Source: Bordetella parapertussis (GTDB lineage Bacteria > Pseudomonadota > Gammaproteobacteria > Burkholderiales > Burkholderiaceae_A). Taken from it: a stretch of DNA of 64,000 nucleotides. A model generated the notes under the pieces. The model was not told the origin of the DNA. It was given only the letters and a program-made list of their open reading frames with translations, and ran no database searches. The stretch covers positions 124,001 to 188,000 of the forward strand of contig CAMCRF010000002.1 in NCBI GenBank assembly GCA_945877235.1, in the 5' to 3' direction. The position numbers were made by a program, and so were the translations under genes. This document shows positions 19,959 to 28,917 of this stretch, piece by piece (position 1 is the stretch's first letter; every line of letters starts with the position of its first letter).

Positions 19959-20429
19959 ATGTCAAACGCACCGGGTCAGTTTGATGGTCTGAATTCAGGG
20001 TCTGAGTGGGTACTCAAGCGCAATTGCGCGCTGACGCCGACTCAGCTGCTGTGGATTTTCGGCTCGCTCGCCATTCTGTCGCTCGGCATGGCAACTTTTT
20101 GGGCCGCGCAAGGTGCTTGGGTGGTGCTGCCGTTTGCGGTGCTTGAGGTCGTAGCGTTGGGTGTTGCGTTTGCGGTATACGCGCGGCATGCGGCAGATTG
20201 CGAGCGCGTAAGGCTCAGCCGAGAGGCGTTAGAAATTGAACGGGTGGTGGGCGCCAAGCGCACAGTGAGTTCCCTGCCACGGGCATGGTTGCGTGTCAGG
20301 CTGAGCGAGCAGCCGAGTGGGCTGGTTGAGCTCTCCTCGGGGCGGTCTGTAGAGTCCGTCGGTCGATTTGTCGACCTGCAACGCCGGCGCAGATTTTTGG
20401 TTGGCCTGCAGGAGGCCTTGCAGGGGTAG
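19959..20429 (+). CDS. DUF2244 domain membrane protein
   Basis: A 156-residue protein with two transmembrane segments (about residues 28-48 and 51-73) and a C-terminal soluble domain, matching DUF2244. In Burkholderiales and some other proteobacteria this gene stands just before coxB, which suggests a role with cytochrome oxidase, but none is established. A promoter ends 10 bp upstream. coxB follows after 51 bp. Confidence 0.85.
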   Translation: MSNAPGQFDGLNSGSEWVLKRNCALTPTQLLWIFGSLAILSLGMATFWAAQGAWVVLPFAVLEVVALGVAFAVYARHAADCERVRLSREALEIERVVGAKRTVSSLPRAWLRVRLSEQPSGLVELSSGRSVESVGRFVDLQRRRRFLVGLQEALQG

Positions 20430-20480
20430 GGTTGGATTGTGGAGCGCTAGGAAAAGCGCGCAACGCAGCAATTTTTAGGG

Positions 20481-21350
20481 ATGAATCAGATGCAAAACCT
20501 GTGGAATAAATGCTCTTCATTGGCCCTTGCGGCACCCATCGGGCTTCTTGGCAGTGCCACTGCCATGGCCAATGACATGACCACCAAGTACAACCTGCGC
20601 ACACCTGCCTCGGGCATGGCTGAGAGCCTCTACACGCTCCACAACTTCCTCTTAATCGTCTGCCTATTGATCTTTGTGGGCGTGTTCGCGGTCATGTTTT
20701 ATTCGATCTATGCTCACCGCAAATCAAAGGGCTATAAGCCCGCCGATTTCCATGAGAGCACTGCAGTCGAGATCGCCTGGACCGTGGTCCCATTTCTGAT
20801 CGTGGTTGTGATTGGCGTTTACGCCACGCCCATCGTCATGGCCCAAAAAGACACCACCAACGCTGACATCACCATCAAGGCCACTGGCTACCAGTGGAAG
20901 TGGGGATACGATTATCTAAAAGGTGAAGGCCAGGGCATTGCGTTCTTCTCGACCCTCACTACGCCCTATGAGCAACGCATTAACGCTCAGGAGAAAACAC
21001 TCAATTACCTCTCCGAGGTCGACAATCCGGTCGTGGTTCCCGTTGGCAAAAAGATCCGTGTTGTCACCACTGCGAATGACGTGATCCACGCCTGGATGGT
21101 GCCCGCCTTCGGCGTGAAACAAGATGCAATCCCCGGGTTCGTGCGCGACACCTGGTTTAAAGCAGACCGCGTCGGCACCTACAACGGCCACTGCGCTGAG
21201 CTCTGTGGCAAGGACCACGCGTTCATGCCGATCGTTGTTAAGGTTGTAACGGCGGAGGAATACACCGCCTGGGTGGCCCAGCAAAAGCAGAAACAATCTG
21301 TTGCGGCCAGTCCTGCAGTGACGACCGTCCAGGTCGCCCAAGCACAATAA
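20481..21350 (+). CDS. coxB: Cytochrome c oxidase subunit II
   Basis: A 289-residue inner-membrane subunit that takes electrons from cytochrome c through its CuA centre. A signal peptide ends near residue 30 (TAMA). Two transmembrane helices follow (about 52-76 and 97-119), then the periplasmic cupredoxin domain. All CuA ligands are present: His203, Cys238, Glu240, Cys242, His246 and Met249. There is no fused cytochrome c domain. ctaD follows after 33 bp. Confidence 0.97.
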   Translation: MNQMQNLWNKCSSLALAAPIGLLGSATAMANDMTTKYNLRTPASGMAESLYTLHNFLLIVCLLIFVGVFAVMFYSIYAHRKSKGYKPADFHESTAVEIAWTVVPFLIVVVIGVYATPIVMAQKDTTNADITIKATGYQWKWGYDYLKGEGQGIAFFSTLTTPYEQRINAQEKTLNYLSEVDNPVVVPVGKKIRVVTTANDVIHAWMVPAFGVKQDAIPGFVRDTWFKADRVGTYNGHCAELCGKDHAFMPIVVKVVTAEEYTAWVAQQKQKQSVAASPAVTTVQVAQAQ

Positions 21351-21383
21351 ATTACCGAGCAGTAGAACCAGAGGAGCAGACCC

Positions 21384-22976
21384 ATGAGTGCCGTTCTCGA
21401 ACCGTCCGGTCATAGCCACGACCACGATCACGCCCACGACCACCCGCACGGCTGGCGCCGTTGGCTTTACGCGACCAACCACAAGGACATTGGCACGCTT
21501 TACCTGTGGTTCAGCTTCACTATGCTCATGGTGGGTGGGCTGCTGGCGCTCGGCATCCGTGCAGAGCTTTTTCGGCCCGGCCTGCAGCTGATTCAACCCG
21601 AATTGTTCAACCAGCTCACCACCATGCACGGCCTGATTATGGTGTTTGGCGCGATCATGCCGGCGTTTGTTGGTTTCGCGAACTGGATGATCCCGCTGCA
21701 GATCGGCGCATCTGACATGGCGTTTGCGCGCATGAACAATTTCAGCTTCTGGCTGATGGTCCCTGCCGCAATGCTGTTGGTGGGCAGCTTTTTTGTCCCT
21801 GGCGGGGCAACGGCTGCCGGTTGGACGCTCTACGCGCCGCTCACGAGCCAGATGGGTATTGGCATGGACATGGCCATTTTTGCCATGCACATCCTCGGTG
21901 CCTCTTCCATCATGGGCTCCATCAATATCATCACCACCATCCTGAACATGCGTGCGCCTGGCATGACGCTCATGAAGATGCCTATGTTTGTCTGGACATG
22001 GCTGATCACAGCTTATCTGCTGATTGCGGTCATGCCAGTTCTGGCGGGCGCGATCACCATGACGCTCACAGACCGTCACTTCGGAACCAACTTCTTCAAC
22101 GCAGCCGCCGGTGGCGACCCCGTCATGTACCAGCACATTTTCTGGTTCTTCGGTCACCCCGAGGTCTACATCATGATTCTCCCGGCCTTCGGTATCGTCT
22201 CGGAGATCATTCCAACCTTCGCTCGCAAGCGCCTCTTTGGCTATAGCTCCATGGTCTACGCGACGGCGTCCATTGCCATCCTGTCTTTTGTGGTCTGGGC
22301 CCACCACATGTTTACGACCGGCATGCCGCTCACCGGTCAGCTCTTCTTCATGTACGCCACCATGCTCATCGCAGTGCCGACCGGCGTGAAGATCTTCAAC
22401 TGGCTGGCTACCATGTGGCGCGGTTCGATGACATTCGAAACCCCGATGTTGTTTGCAATTGGCTTTATCGTGGTGTTCACCATTGGGGGCCTCACGGGCA
22501 TCATCCTCTCGGTGGCGCCGCTCGACATTCAGCTGCATGACACCTATTACGTCGTGGCCCACTTCCACTACGTATTGGTGGCTGGCTCGCTCTTTGCCCT
22601 CTTTGCTGGCCTCTACTATTGGCTGCCTAAGTGGACTGGCCACATGTATGACGAAACCTTGGGCAAGGCGCATTTCTGGCTGTCCATGATTTTCTTCAAC
22701 ATCACCTTCTTCCCCATGCACTTCCTCGGGTTGGCTGGTATGCCGCGTCGTTACGCTGACTACCCCATGCAGTTTGCTGACTTCAATGCTCTGGCGTCGA
22801 TCGGTGCATTCGGGTTTGGTTTGTCCCAGCTGCTCATGCTCTATGTTGTGATCAAGTGCATCAAGGGTGGCCCGAAAGCCGCGGACAATCCGTGGGAAGC
22901 TGACGGCGGTTTGGAATGGAGCGTGCCTTCGCCCGCACCCTTCCATACCTTCGAGACGCCCCCAGTGGTCAAGTAA
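21384..22976 (+). CDS. ctaD: Cytochrome c oxidase subunit I
   Basis: A 530-residue, twelve-helix haem-copper oxidase subunit. The haem and CuB ligands lie in the [22 protein letters not shown] (with the Tyr cross-link partner), WAHHMFTTG and [11 protein letters not shown] motifs. The A-type proton channels' residues are consistent with a mitochondrial-type oxidase. The N-terminus is His-rich (about residues 10-22). Whether the bound haems are A or O is open, because ctaA is not in this locus. Confidence 0.97.
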   Translation: MSAVLEPSGHSHDHDHAHDHPHGWRRWLYATNHKDIGTLYLWFSFTMLMVGGLLALGIRAELFRPGLQLIQPELFNQLTTMHGLIMVFGAIMPAFVGFANWMIPLQIGASDMAFARMNNFSFWLMVPAAMLLVGSFFVPGGATAAGWTLYAPLTSQMGIGMDMAIFAMHILGASSIMGSINIITTILNMRAPGMTLMKMPMFVWTWLITAYLLIAVMPVLAGAITMTLTDRHFGTNFFNAAAGGDPVMYQHIFWFFGHPEVYIMILPAFGIVSEIIPTFARKRLFGYSSMVYATASIAILSFVVWAHHMFTTGMPLTGQLFFMYATMLIAVPTGVKIFNWLATMWRGSMTFETPMLFAIGFIVVFTIGGLTGIILSVAPLDIQLHDTYYVVAHFHYVLVAGSLFALFAGLYYWLPKWTGHMYDETLGKAHFWLSMIFFNITFFPMHFLGLAGMPRRYADYPMQFADFNALASIGAFGFGLSQLLMLYVVIKCIKGGPKAADNPWEADGGLEWSVPSPAPFHTFETPPVVK

Positions 22977-22984
22977 GGGTTGTG

Positions 22985-23098
22985 GTGCAGGAAAACCGTC
23001 AGAAGCCAAACCTACGGCTCGCCCTGGTGCTGTTCTCCGTGGCGGCCGTATTTTTTGGCGGCGTGATTCTGAAGTACGTGCTTTTTCCCGTGGCCTAA
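22985..23098 (+). CDS. Small single-span cytochrome oxidase assembly protein
   Basis: A 37-residue reading frame beginning with GTG at 22985, with AAGGG five bases upstream. It has a polar basic N-terminus (QENRQKPNLR) and one transmembrane helix (about residues 12-32). A small protein of this type stands between ctaD and ctaG in many Burkholderiales. A GTG at 22982 is the alternative start. The role in oxidase assembly is inferred from position. Confidence 0.7.
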   Translation: MQENRQKPNLRLALVLFSVAAVFFGGVILKYVLFPVA

Positions 23099-23108
23099 GG
23101 GGGAACCC

Positions 23109-23672
23109 ATGTCTGAACGCGTCGACAATCAGCGTATGTTTGGCAAGCTACTGATGGTTGCCATCCTTATGTTTGGGTTTGGCTTCGCACTCGTGCCTTT
23201 TTACGAAAAGATCTGCGAGATCACGGGCATCAATGTCCTGAGCACCAAAGAGAAGCTTGATTACGACGAAGCGCGTCGTTTTGCTCAGAACACGCAGGTG
23301 GACCGCACACGCAAAGTGTCTGTCGAATTCGACGCGAATGCTTACGGCGGCCCTTGGACCTTCAAGCCAAAGAACAACGTGCTCGAGGGGCATCCAGGCG
23401 AGCTCATGACGGTGGTCTACGAGATCAAGAACAACTTGCCACGCGATGTCCAGGGCCAGGCCATTCCCAGTTACGCCCCCAAGCAGTCGGCGTCCTACTT
23501 CAAAAAGCTTGAATGCTTCTGTTTTGAGCAACAGACGCTCAAGGCTGGCGAGGTTCGCGAGTTCCCCGTGGTGTTTGTGATCGACCCCGAACTACCCGAC
23601 GGCATCCGAAATATCACCCTGAGCTACACCTTCTTTGAGGTGGGGCTGAGTGCAGCGCAGGCCAATCCGTGA
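23109..23672 (+). CDS. ctaG: Cytochrome c oxidase assembly protein CtaG (Cox11)
   Basis: A 187-residue copper chaperone that delivers CuB to subunit I. One N-terminal transmembrane helix (about residues 12-30) anchors a periplasmic domain carrying the copper motif ECFCFEQQ (Cys-Phe-Cys, about residues 137-144). The family ending PELPDGIRNITLSYTFFE is intact. It overlaps the DUF2970 gene by four bases. Confidence 0.95.
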   Translation: MSERVDNQRMFGKLLMVAILMFGFGFALVPFYEKICEITGINVLSTKEKLDYDEARRFAQNTQVDRTRKVSVEFDANAYGGPWTFKPKNNVLEGHPGELMTVVYEIKNNLPRDVQGQAIPSYAPKQSASYFKKLECFCFEQQTLKAGEVREFPVVFVIDPELPDGIRNITLSYTFFEVGLSAAQANP

Positions 23673-23893
23673 GCGATTCCATTCGCGAATTACAGGCGGC
23701 GAAGGCGCGCCGTGGCAGTCTGATGCAGACCGTCGGTGCGGTGATGTGGTCGTTCTTTGGAGTTCGTAAAGGGGCATCCCACGATGCAGATATGGCCAAG
23801 CTCAACCCAGTCCATGTCGTGATCGTGGGGGTCTTGATGGGGGTGGTGTTTGTTGTGGGATTGATCAGCCTTGTCAGTCTGATCACCCCATAG
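23669..23893 (+). CDS. DUF2970 domain membrane protein
   Basis: A 74-residue protein starting with GTG inside the ctaG stop. It has an amphipathic N-terminal part with WSFFGVRKG (about residues 27-35) and one transmembrane helix (about 47-70), as in DUF2970. The gene is found between ctaG and coxC in Burkholderiales. The function is unknown. Confidence 0.85.
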   Translation: MSDSIRELQAAKARRGSLMQTVGAVMWSFFGVRKGASHDADMAKLNPVHVVIVGVLMGVVFVVGLISLVSLITP

Positions 23894-23939
23894 GCGTCAT
23901 AAAAAGAATCATTTTGATGATTGAAGGGAGTCCATAGTC

Positions 23940-24806
23940 ATGTCAGCAACGAGTCACGCAGGCGCGCCGTATTACTACGTGCCGTCACCCAGCAAATGGC
24001 CCATGGTTGGAGCCATTTCCATGTTCTTTTTCATGGTGGGTATGTCTGGAACCGTGAATGAGGCCGCATACGGCCCTTACAGCCTGATCCTCAGCCTTGC
24101 CATTCTGGTCTACATGTTCTTTGGCTGGTTTGGCGCAGTCATTGCCGAGTCCGAAGGCGGGCAGTACAACGAGCGCGTGGACGCGAGCTTTCGCTGGAGC
24201 ATGGGCTGGTTCATTTTCAGTGAAGTCATGTTTTTTGCAGCCTTTTTCGGGGCGTTATTTTACGCCCGTGTGATCTCCATGCCTTGGCTCGGAGACCTCG
24301 ACCACAAGGCCATCCTCTGGCCGGACTTCAGCGCTCAGTGGCCCAACCTCGGGCCAGCGAACCTGATCGAGCCTTTCCAGACCATGGGCCCATTCTGGAT
24401 CCCGACCATCAACACTGCCTTACTGCTCACCTCGGGCGTCACGCTGACGATCTCTCACCATGCCCTTCGCGAGAACCACCGTGACAAGGCGGTGCTCTGG
24501 CTGGGCATCACCGTGCTTTTGGGCTTTATATTCTTGGGCTTCCAAGCCTACGAGTACATGCATGCCTATAAGGATCTGAACCTTAAGCTCACATCAGGCA
24601 TTTTTGGCTCTACGTTCTACATGCTTACAGGATTCCATGGCTTCCATGTCTGTGTGGGCGCCATCATGCTCATGGTGGTCTGGTTCCGACTGCGCAGTGG
24701 TCACTTCAGCCCCGATCACCACTTCGCGTTTGAAGGTGCTGCGTGGTATTGGCACTTCGTGGATGTGGTGTGGCTTGGCCTGTACGTTGTCGTCTACTGG
24801 CTCTAG
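23940..24806 (+). CDS. coxC: Cytochrome c oxidase subunit III
   Basis: A 288-residue, seven-helix inner-membrane subunit. The family motifs are visible: FSEVMFFAAFFGA (about residues 78-90), LTSGVTLTISHHAL, GFQAYEY and the C-terminal WYWHFVDVVWLGLYVVVY. It stabilises the oxidase core and proton uptake. It ends 26 bp before the convergent DUF2909 gene, with a hairpin between them. Confidence 0.97.
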   Translation: MSATSHAGAPYYYVPSPSKWPMVGAISMFFFMVGMSGTVNEAAYGPYSLILSLAILVYMFFGWFGAVIAESEGGQYNERVDASFRWSMGWFIFSEVMFFAAFFGALFYARVISMPWLGDLDHKAILWPDFSAQWPNLGPANLIEPFQTMGPFWIPTINTALLLTSGVTLTISHHALRENHRDKAVLWLGITVLLGFIFLGFQAYEYMHAYKDLNLKLTSGIFGSTFYMLTGFHGFHVCVGAIMLMVVWFRLRSGHFSPDHHFAFEGAAWYWHFVDVVWLGLYVVVYWL

Positions 24807-24820
24807 CCCATCTTGCTAAA

Positions 24821-24851
24821 GACAGGCGTTTGCTAGTAGCGCACGCCTGTC
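24821..24851. terminator. Hairpin between convergent coxC and the DUF2909 gene
   Basis: GACAGGCGT (24821-24829) and ACGCCTGTC (24843-24851) form a perfect 9-bp inverted repeat around a 13-nt loop. It lies after the coxC stop and overlaps the last codons of the convergent small gene. The T-tract is weak (TTTAGC on the minus strand), so it is a plausible bidirectional terminator rather than a certain one. Confidence 0.5.
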
Positions 24852-25039
24852 GACTCGATCCAGCCGAGTTGATGGGCCACTAGGATCGACAAGAACAAAA
24901 GAATTGAAAGCCCAACCCGAAAGGCGAGGGCTTTCACCGTTTTATTGCTTCGGCCCTTATCACGCATCAGGTAGAAGAACGCGGACCCGAGGCTCGCCAA
25001 GATTCCAGCAAAGGCCACAGCAATGAAAAGCTTTGACAC
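24833..25039 (-). CDS. Twin transmembrane protein (DUF2909)
   Basis: A 68-residue protein with two transmembrane helices (about residues 4-23 and 39-58) joined by a short basic loop (RDKGRSNKTVK). It matches the DUF2909 proteins found between coxC and surf1 in Burkholderiales, on the opposite strand. No function is known; the conserved position suggests a link to oxidase assembly. Confidence 0.8.
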   Translation of the reverse strand: MSKLFIAVAFAGILASLGSAFFYLMRDKGRSNKTVKALAFRVGLSILLFLSILVAHQLGWIESTGVRY

Positions 25040-25069
25040 GATTCAACCCCAAAAAATCAACTGGCCACC

Positions 25070-25843
25070 ATGGTAAGCCGAAAGCTAGGACTTGGAAGTC
25101 TCATTGCCCTTGCTGTGGCCGCGCTGACCCTGGGGCTCTCTGCGTGGCAGTGGCAACGCGCGGACGAGAAACGTAACCTGATGCGGACCATCGAGATGGG
25201 CAGAGCCGCTGGCCCACTCGACCTCCAGGCGCATCCTCAGCGCGCAGACGCTAAGGCCCTTGAAGCACTCGATCAAACCAGCGTAAATCTGAGTGGGCAT
25301 TGGTTGCCATCGACCACGCTTTACCTTGATAACCGTCTCTACGATGGACGGCCGGGCGTTCAAGTCATCACCGCCTTCAAGCTTAAAGATGGCGCAGTGG
25401 CGTGGGTGAATCGCGGGTGGGCATCCAAGCCGCCCGGAGATCAAGGGCCAGGCGTTGAGGCCTATCGCCAGGGTCTAATGCACCCCCCGATGCTTTCAGA
25501 CCGCGTAACACTCGAGGCTGTGGCGTACGCAGACCTCATGCAGCGGCTCACGCTGAGTGCAGACGTGGATCCGACGAGCGCACTCTGGACGAATCTTGAC
25601 TGGGACCGGCTGAGGGGTTGGGCGCGCGCACGCAGCCCCGAGATGGCAGCGGACGGAGTCTGGGTATGGCCGCTCGTCTTCTGGCAGACTTCGGGTTCCA
25701 TGGACGGACTCATCAGACACCTCCCACAACCGCCTGACGATGCCGTCGACAAACACGTGGGCTACGCCCTTCAGTGGCTGCTGTTTTGCGGTGTTGCCCT
25801 TTTCTTTGCGTGGCGTTTGTCCCGACCCGAGAGCCAAGCATGA
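25070..25843 (+). CDS. SURF1 family cytochrome oxidase assembly protein
   Basis: A 257-residue inner-membrane protein with a helix at each end (about residues 7-26 and 232-250) and a periplasmic domain between, the SURF1 layout. ALSAWQWQRADEK near the N-terminus and LDNRLYDGRPGVQVITAF, WVNRGW are family segments. SURF1 helps insert haem into subunit I. Its stop overlaps the next start by ATGA. Confidence 0.93.
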   Translation: MVSRKLGLGSLIALAVAALTLGLSAWQWQRADEKRNLMRTIEMGRAAGPLDLQAHPQRADAKALEALDQTSVNLSGHWLPSTTLYLDNRLYDGRPGVQVITAFKLKDGAVAWVNRGWASKPPGDQGPGVEAYRQGLMHPPMLSDRVTLEAVAYADLMQRLTLSADVDPTSALWTNLDWDRLRGWARARSPEMAADGVWVWPLVFWQTSGSMDGLIRHLPQPPDDAVDKHVGYALQWLLFCGVALFFAWRLSRPESQA

Positions 25844-26589
25844 CAAACGAAGTGACCCCCGACACAAATCCCTCTGCAGCTGCGGTTCCGTCTGTTCGGC
25901 AGTCTAAGAGCCGCCTCGCGCTGTTGATGGTGATCGCAGTCTGCTTGGCACCGGTGTTTGCCTCGTACTACTTCTACTATCTCGCCCCTCCTGAGGCCAG
26001 GACCAACAGTGGGACCTTGATCCTTCCCCCCGAGGAGGTACATGCCACCCAGGTCACCATTGAGGTTCGCCCTGTTGCGGAGTCTGGGTTTCTCGATGTG
26101 CTCGCCCAGCGCGCAAGAGCCGCAGAGGCTTCTGGCCCAGTGCGCCCCATGCTCACACAAGGCCAATCGGCCACCCTGCGTGATTTCGGTGGTCGGTGGC
26201 TGATGGTCTGGGTAGGCCCGACGGCCTGCGCACAGGAATGCCTCGATGCCCTCCTCGAAATGCGTCAGATTCGGCTCACCACCGGCCGTGACCGAGATCG
26301 TGTTGAGCGAGTCTGGATTCGCGTGCCCCCAACTGGGGCGCTAGCGCCCACGCCTTCACAGCCGACGCTGCCAGAGGGACTTGAAGGCACCTGGGTGCTG
26401 GGCGCCGTCGCTGATCCGCTAAGCACTTGGACAAATCGCCTACCTTCCGACCTGCGTAAACAAGCACCAACCGGTCTGTGGCTTATAGACCCTCAGGGCC
26501 ATCTCATGATGCACTTTCCGGCCGACACGGAGCCTGCGAGGATCAAGAAAGACCTGATCCGCCTCCTGAAGGCCTCTCGGATTGGCTAG
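25840..26589 (+). CDS. SCO-like membrane protein of the cox locus
   Basis: A 249-residue protein with one transmembrane helix (about residues 26-46) and a thioredoxin-like domain. The segment PTACAQEC contains a CX3C pair, the copper-binding spacing of SCO proteins, but the downstream histidine typical of true SCO is not obvious. The end LWLIDPQGHLMMHFPAD resembles SCO and the uncharacterised protein found after surf1 in Burkholderiales. A role in copper or thiol handling for the oxidase is inferred. The ATG at 25840 overlaps the surf1 stop. Confidence 0.75.
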   Translation: MTNEVTPDTNPSAAAVPSVRQSKSRLALLMVIAVCLAPVFASYYFYYLAPPEARTNSGTLILPPEEVHATQVTIEVRPVAESGFLDVLAQRARAAEASGPVRPMLTQGQSATLRDFGGRWLMVWVGPTACAQECLDALLEMRQIRLTTGRDRDRVERVWIRVPPTGALAPTPSQPTLPEGLEGTWVLGAVADPLSTWTNRLPSDLRKQAPTGLWLIDPQGHLMMHFPADTEPARIKKDLIRLLKASRIG

Positions 26590-26598
26590 GAAGACGCT

Positions 26599-27483
26599 GT
26601 GAACACCCTGAGCCCTGTGCGGCAGTACCTCTCACTGACCAAGCCTCGAGTCAACATGCTGATCGTGTTCTGCGCGGTTATCGGCATGCTCCTCTCGGTC
26701 GATGGGCTTGTGCCTTGGCAGCCGCTCATTCTTGGCACCCTGGGAATCGCCCTGGTCTCCGGTGCAGCGGCTGCAATGAACTGTCTGGTCGAGTCTCACA
26801 TCGACGCCAAAATGGCACGCACCGCATGGCGCCCGCTGCCATCTGGCCAGCTCACGGTGCCTCAGACCGTCTTCTTTTCGCTGCTGATTGGCGGACTTGG
26901 CATGGCGGTGCTTTTTTGGGGCGTCAACGCCCTCACGGCTTGGCTCACCTTGGCCACCTTCGTGGGCTACGCAGTGATTTACACCCTTATCCTCAAGCCG
27001 CTCACCCCGCAGAATATTGTGATTGGCGGCGCATCAGGCGCCATGCCACCCGTGCTTGGCTGGGCCGCTGTCACCAACAGCATGCCCGCTGAGCCCTGGG
27101 TTCTCTTTCTGATTATTTTTGTCTGGACGCCCCCCCATTTCTGGGCCCTTGCGCTTTATCGTGTCGACGATTACGCTCGCTCCGGCCTTCCCATGCTCCC
27201 CGTGACTCATGGGTCAGAATTCACACGACTTCACATTCTGCTCTACAGCTTCTTGTTGCTGGCCGTCAGTACGCTGCCGACCGCCATGGGTATGACCGGA
27301 TGGTTCTACCTGACCTTGGCTGTGGGGCTGGGGCTGCGGTTTTGCCAGCTGGCATGGCAGCTGCACCGGGCCTATAGCGAGGCGCTGGCTCGCAAGACCT
27401 TTAAGTTTTCGATCTGGTATCTCACCTGGATATTTGCCGCGCTCCTGGCAGACCACTACCTTACGGTTGCTGGGCTGCTTTAA
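26599..27483 (+). CDS. ctaB: Protohaem IX farnesyltransferase (haem O synthase)
   Basis: A 294-residue, multi-helix UbiA-family prenyltransferase that makes haem O from haem B. The first aspartate-rich region is [20 protein letters not shown] (about residues 60-79). LTKPRVN near the N-terminus is a family hallmark, and [14 protein letters not shown] lies in the second half. It starts with GTG; AGGAAG lies upstream. It directly follows the SCO-like gene: ctaA, which normally stands between them, is absent here. The 3' end overlaps the convergent ferredoxin gene by 23 bp. Confidence 0.95.
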   Translation: MNTLSPVRQYLSLTKPRVNMLIVFCAVIGMLLSVDGLVPWQPLILGTLGIALVSGAAAAMNCLVESHIDAKMARTAWRPLPSGQLTVPQTVFFSLLIGGLGMAVLFWGVNALTAWLTLATFVGYAVIYTLILKPLTPQNIVIGGASGAMPPVLGWAAVTNSMPAEPWVLFLIIFVWTPPHFWALALYRVDDYARSGLPMLPVTHGSEFTRLHILLYSFLLLAVSTLPTAMGMTGWFYLTLAVGLGLRFCQLAWQLHRAYSEALARKTFKFSIWYLTWIFAALLADHYLTVAGLL

Positions 27484-27721
27484 GCCGGTCTGACTTCGAT
27501 TGAAGTGCCTCTAGGCTCTCTGGGTGCTCAGGATCTACGCTGATGCACCCCTCGACCGGACAGACCACCTGACACTGGGGCTCATCAAAATGCCCAACAC
27601 ATTCGGTGCAGAGCGCTGGGTGGATGACGTAGTAGTCCGGCCCCATCGAGATGGCCTGGTTCGGGCAGACGGGCTCGCAGACATCACAGTTGATGCATTC
27701 AGCAGAAATGATGAGAGACAT
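27461..27721 (-). CDS. 2[4Fe-4S] ferredoxin, YfhL family
   Basis: An 86-residue ferredoxin with two cluster motifs: Cys9, Cys12, Cys15, Cys19 and Cys38, Cys41, Cys50, Cys54, the longer spacing in the second motif being typical of the YfhL/Allochromatium type. The C-terminal tail is helical and charged. Its partner enzyme is unknown. It lies after coaD in the same orientation, a usual Burkholderiales arrangement. Confidence 0.93.
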   Translation of the reverse strand: MSLIISAECINCDVCEPVCPNQAISMGPDYYVIHPALCTECVGHFDEPQCQVVCPVEGCISVDPEHPESLEALQSKSDRLKAAQQP

Positions 27722-27727
27722 GTGCGC

Positions 27728-28231
27728 CTAGAGGCCTGGCCCCTTGCCTTGCTGTTCTAGCTTGCGTCCGAGCCACGCTTCGACAGATGGGAACACGAAC
27801 TTACTCACGTCCCCTCCCAGTTGGGCAATTTCCCGCACGATAGATCCGGAAATGAACTGGTACTGATCGGAAGGGGTTAAGAACATGGTTTCCACATCGG
27901 GCATGAGATATCGGTTCATACCGGCCATTTGAAACTCGTACTCAAAATCCGACACGGCACGCAGCCCCCGGATGATGACCTTGGCTTCTTGACTTCGCAC
28001 GAAATCCTTAAGCAACCCATGGAACCCGTGGATCTCCACATTGGGATAGTGCCCAAGCACCTCCCGTGCAATTTCGACACGCTCGGTCAGGGTGAAAAAG
28101 GGCCGCTTGGATCGGCTGTCTGCAACGCCAACCACCAATCGATCAAAGAGCTTGGCGGCACGGCGCACGAGATCCTCATGACCCCGGGTCATCGGATCGA
28201 ATGTGCCTGGGTAAATAGCGGTTGTGGTCAT
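27728..28231 (-). CDS. coaD: Phosphopantetheine adenylyltransferase
   Basis: A 167-residue nucleotidyltransferase, the fourth step of coenzyme A synthesis. The motif [12 protein letters not shown] (residues 7-18) holds the active-site His18, and SGSIVREIA near residue 129 matches the second conserved loop. GGGAG precedes the ATG at 28231, which overlaps the rsmD stop by four bases. The longer upstream frame lies inside rsmD. Confidence 0.96.
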   Translation of the reverse strand: MTTTAIYPGTFDPMTRGHEDLVRRAAKLFDRLVVGVADSRSKRPFFTLTERVEIAREVLGHYPNVEIHGFHGLLKDFVRSQEAKVIIRGLRAVSDFEYEFQMAGMNRYLMPDVETMFLTPSDQYQFISGSIVREIAQLGGDVSKFVFPSVEAWLGRKLEQQGKGPGL

Positions 28232-28851
28232 GGCAACTCCCTGTCTCCGCTCTCCGCGGTTATTGGTTTTTCTGAGCATAACAAGCTCACCATCACCTGT
28301 CCCGCCTTGAGGCTCCGAATAGCCACAAGGCTTTGCGCAGCTGACTGCGGCGGGAGCCCCGCCATCCAGTGCTCGATAGAGCGCTCAGACTCGACGTAAA
28401 TAAGCCCGCCTGGGCGAATGGCATGCGCGGCAAGCTCCAGCGCCCGCTCAATCAGGCCCTGCCGAAAGGGCGGGTCAAGAAAAATCAGGTCGAGGCTCGC
28501 ACCAGGGGTTCGCTCAAGCTGGGTGAGCCCATCGGCCTGTACCACTCGAATTTGGTGTGACTCTGCTCGAAGGGCGAGCGCCAGGCTCTGCATATGCAGA
28601 CACGCACTGCGGTCCTGATCGACCAAGGTGACCTGACGCGCTCCACGCGAGGCCGCCTCAAACCCAAGCGCGCCTGTGCCACCAAAGACATCGAGGGCGT
28701 TGACCTCGGACCAGTTTCGATCGAGCAGGTGCTCAAGCCAATTAAAGAGCGTCTCTCTCACCCGGTCAGGTGTGGGGCGAAGCCCGAGGCGATCGGGCAC
28801 GCTGATTAGCCTGCGCCGCCACTGTCCTGCAATGATCCGAACTTGACCCAA
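28228..28851 (-). CDS. rsmD: 16S rRNA (guanine(966)-N(2))-methyltransferase
   Basis: A 207-residue methyltransferase acting on the small ribosomal subunit. The N-terminal [10 protein letters not shown] and [15 protein letters not shown] segments (about residues 5-40) bind [17 protein letters not shown] is the SAM site, and the catalytic LDPPF motif (about residue 125) is present. It is translationally coupled to coaD (ATGA). Confidence 0.95.
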   Translation of the reverse strand: MGQVRIIAGQWRRRLISVPDRLGLRPTPDRVRETLFNWLEHLLDRNWSEVNALDVFGGTGALGFEAASRGARQVTLVDQDRSACLHMQSLALALRAESHQIRVVQADGLTQLERTPGASLDLIFLDPPFRQGLIERALELAAHAIRPGGLIYVESERSIEHWMAGLPPQSAAQSLVAIRSLKAGQVMVSLLCSEKPITAESGDRELP

Positions 28852-28869
28852 AACCCCCCCCTCTACAAT
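28843..28869 (+). promoter_or_regulatory. Possible promoter of ftsY
   Basis: TTGACC (28843-28848) and TACAAT (28864-28869) each match the consensus at five of six bases, but the spacer is only 15 bp, shorter than usual. If used, transcription would begin near 28877, which excludes any FtsY start before that and agrees with the ATG at 28918. Confidence 0.4.
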
Positions 28870-28917
28870 GTTTGGTGTTGTACCTTAAATGAGCAAGGCA
28901 CGAGAGGGATTCTAGGC

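Noticed and set aside
20916..23009. A 697-codon open frame on the minus strand opposite coxB and ctaD
   Set aside because: It is antisense to two unmistakable oxidase genes, is unusually His/Asp/Arg-rich as reverse-frame translations of GC-rich genes are, and has no recognisable domain.
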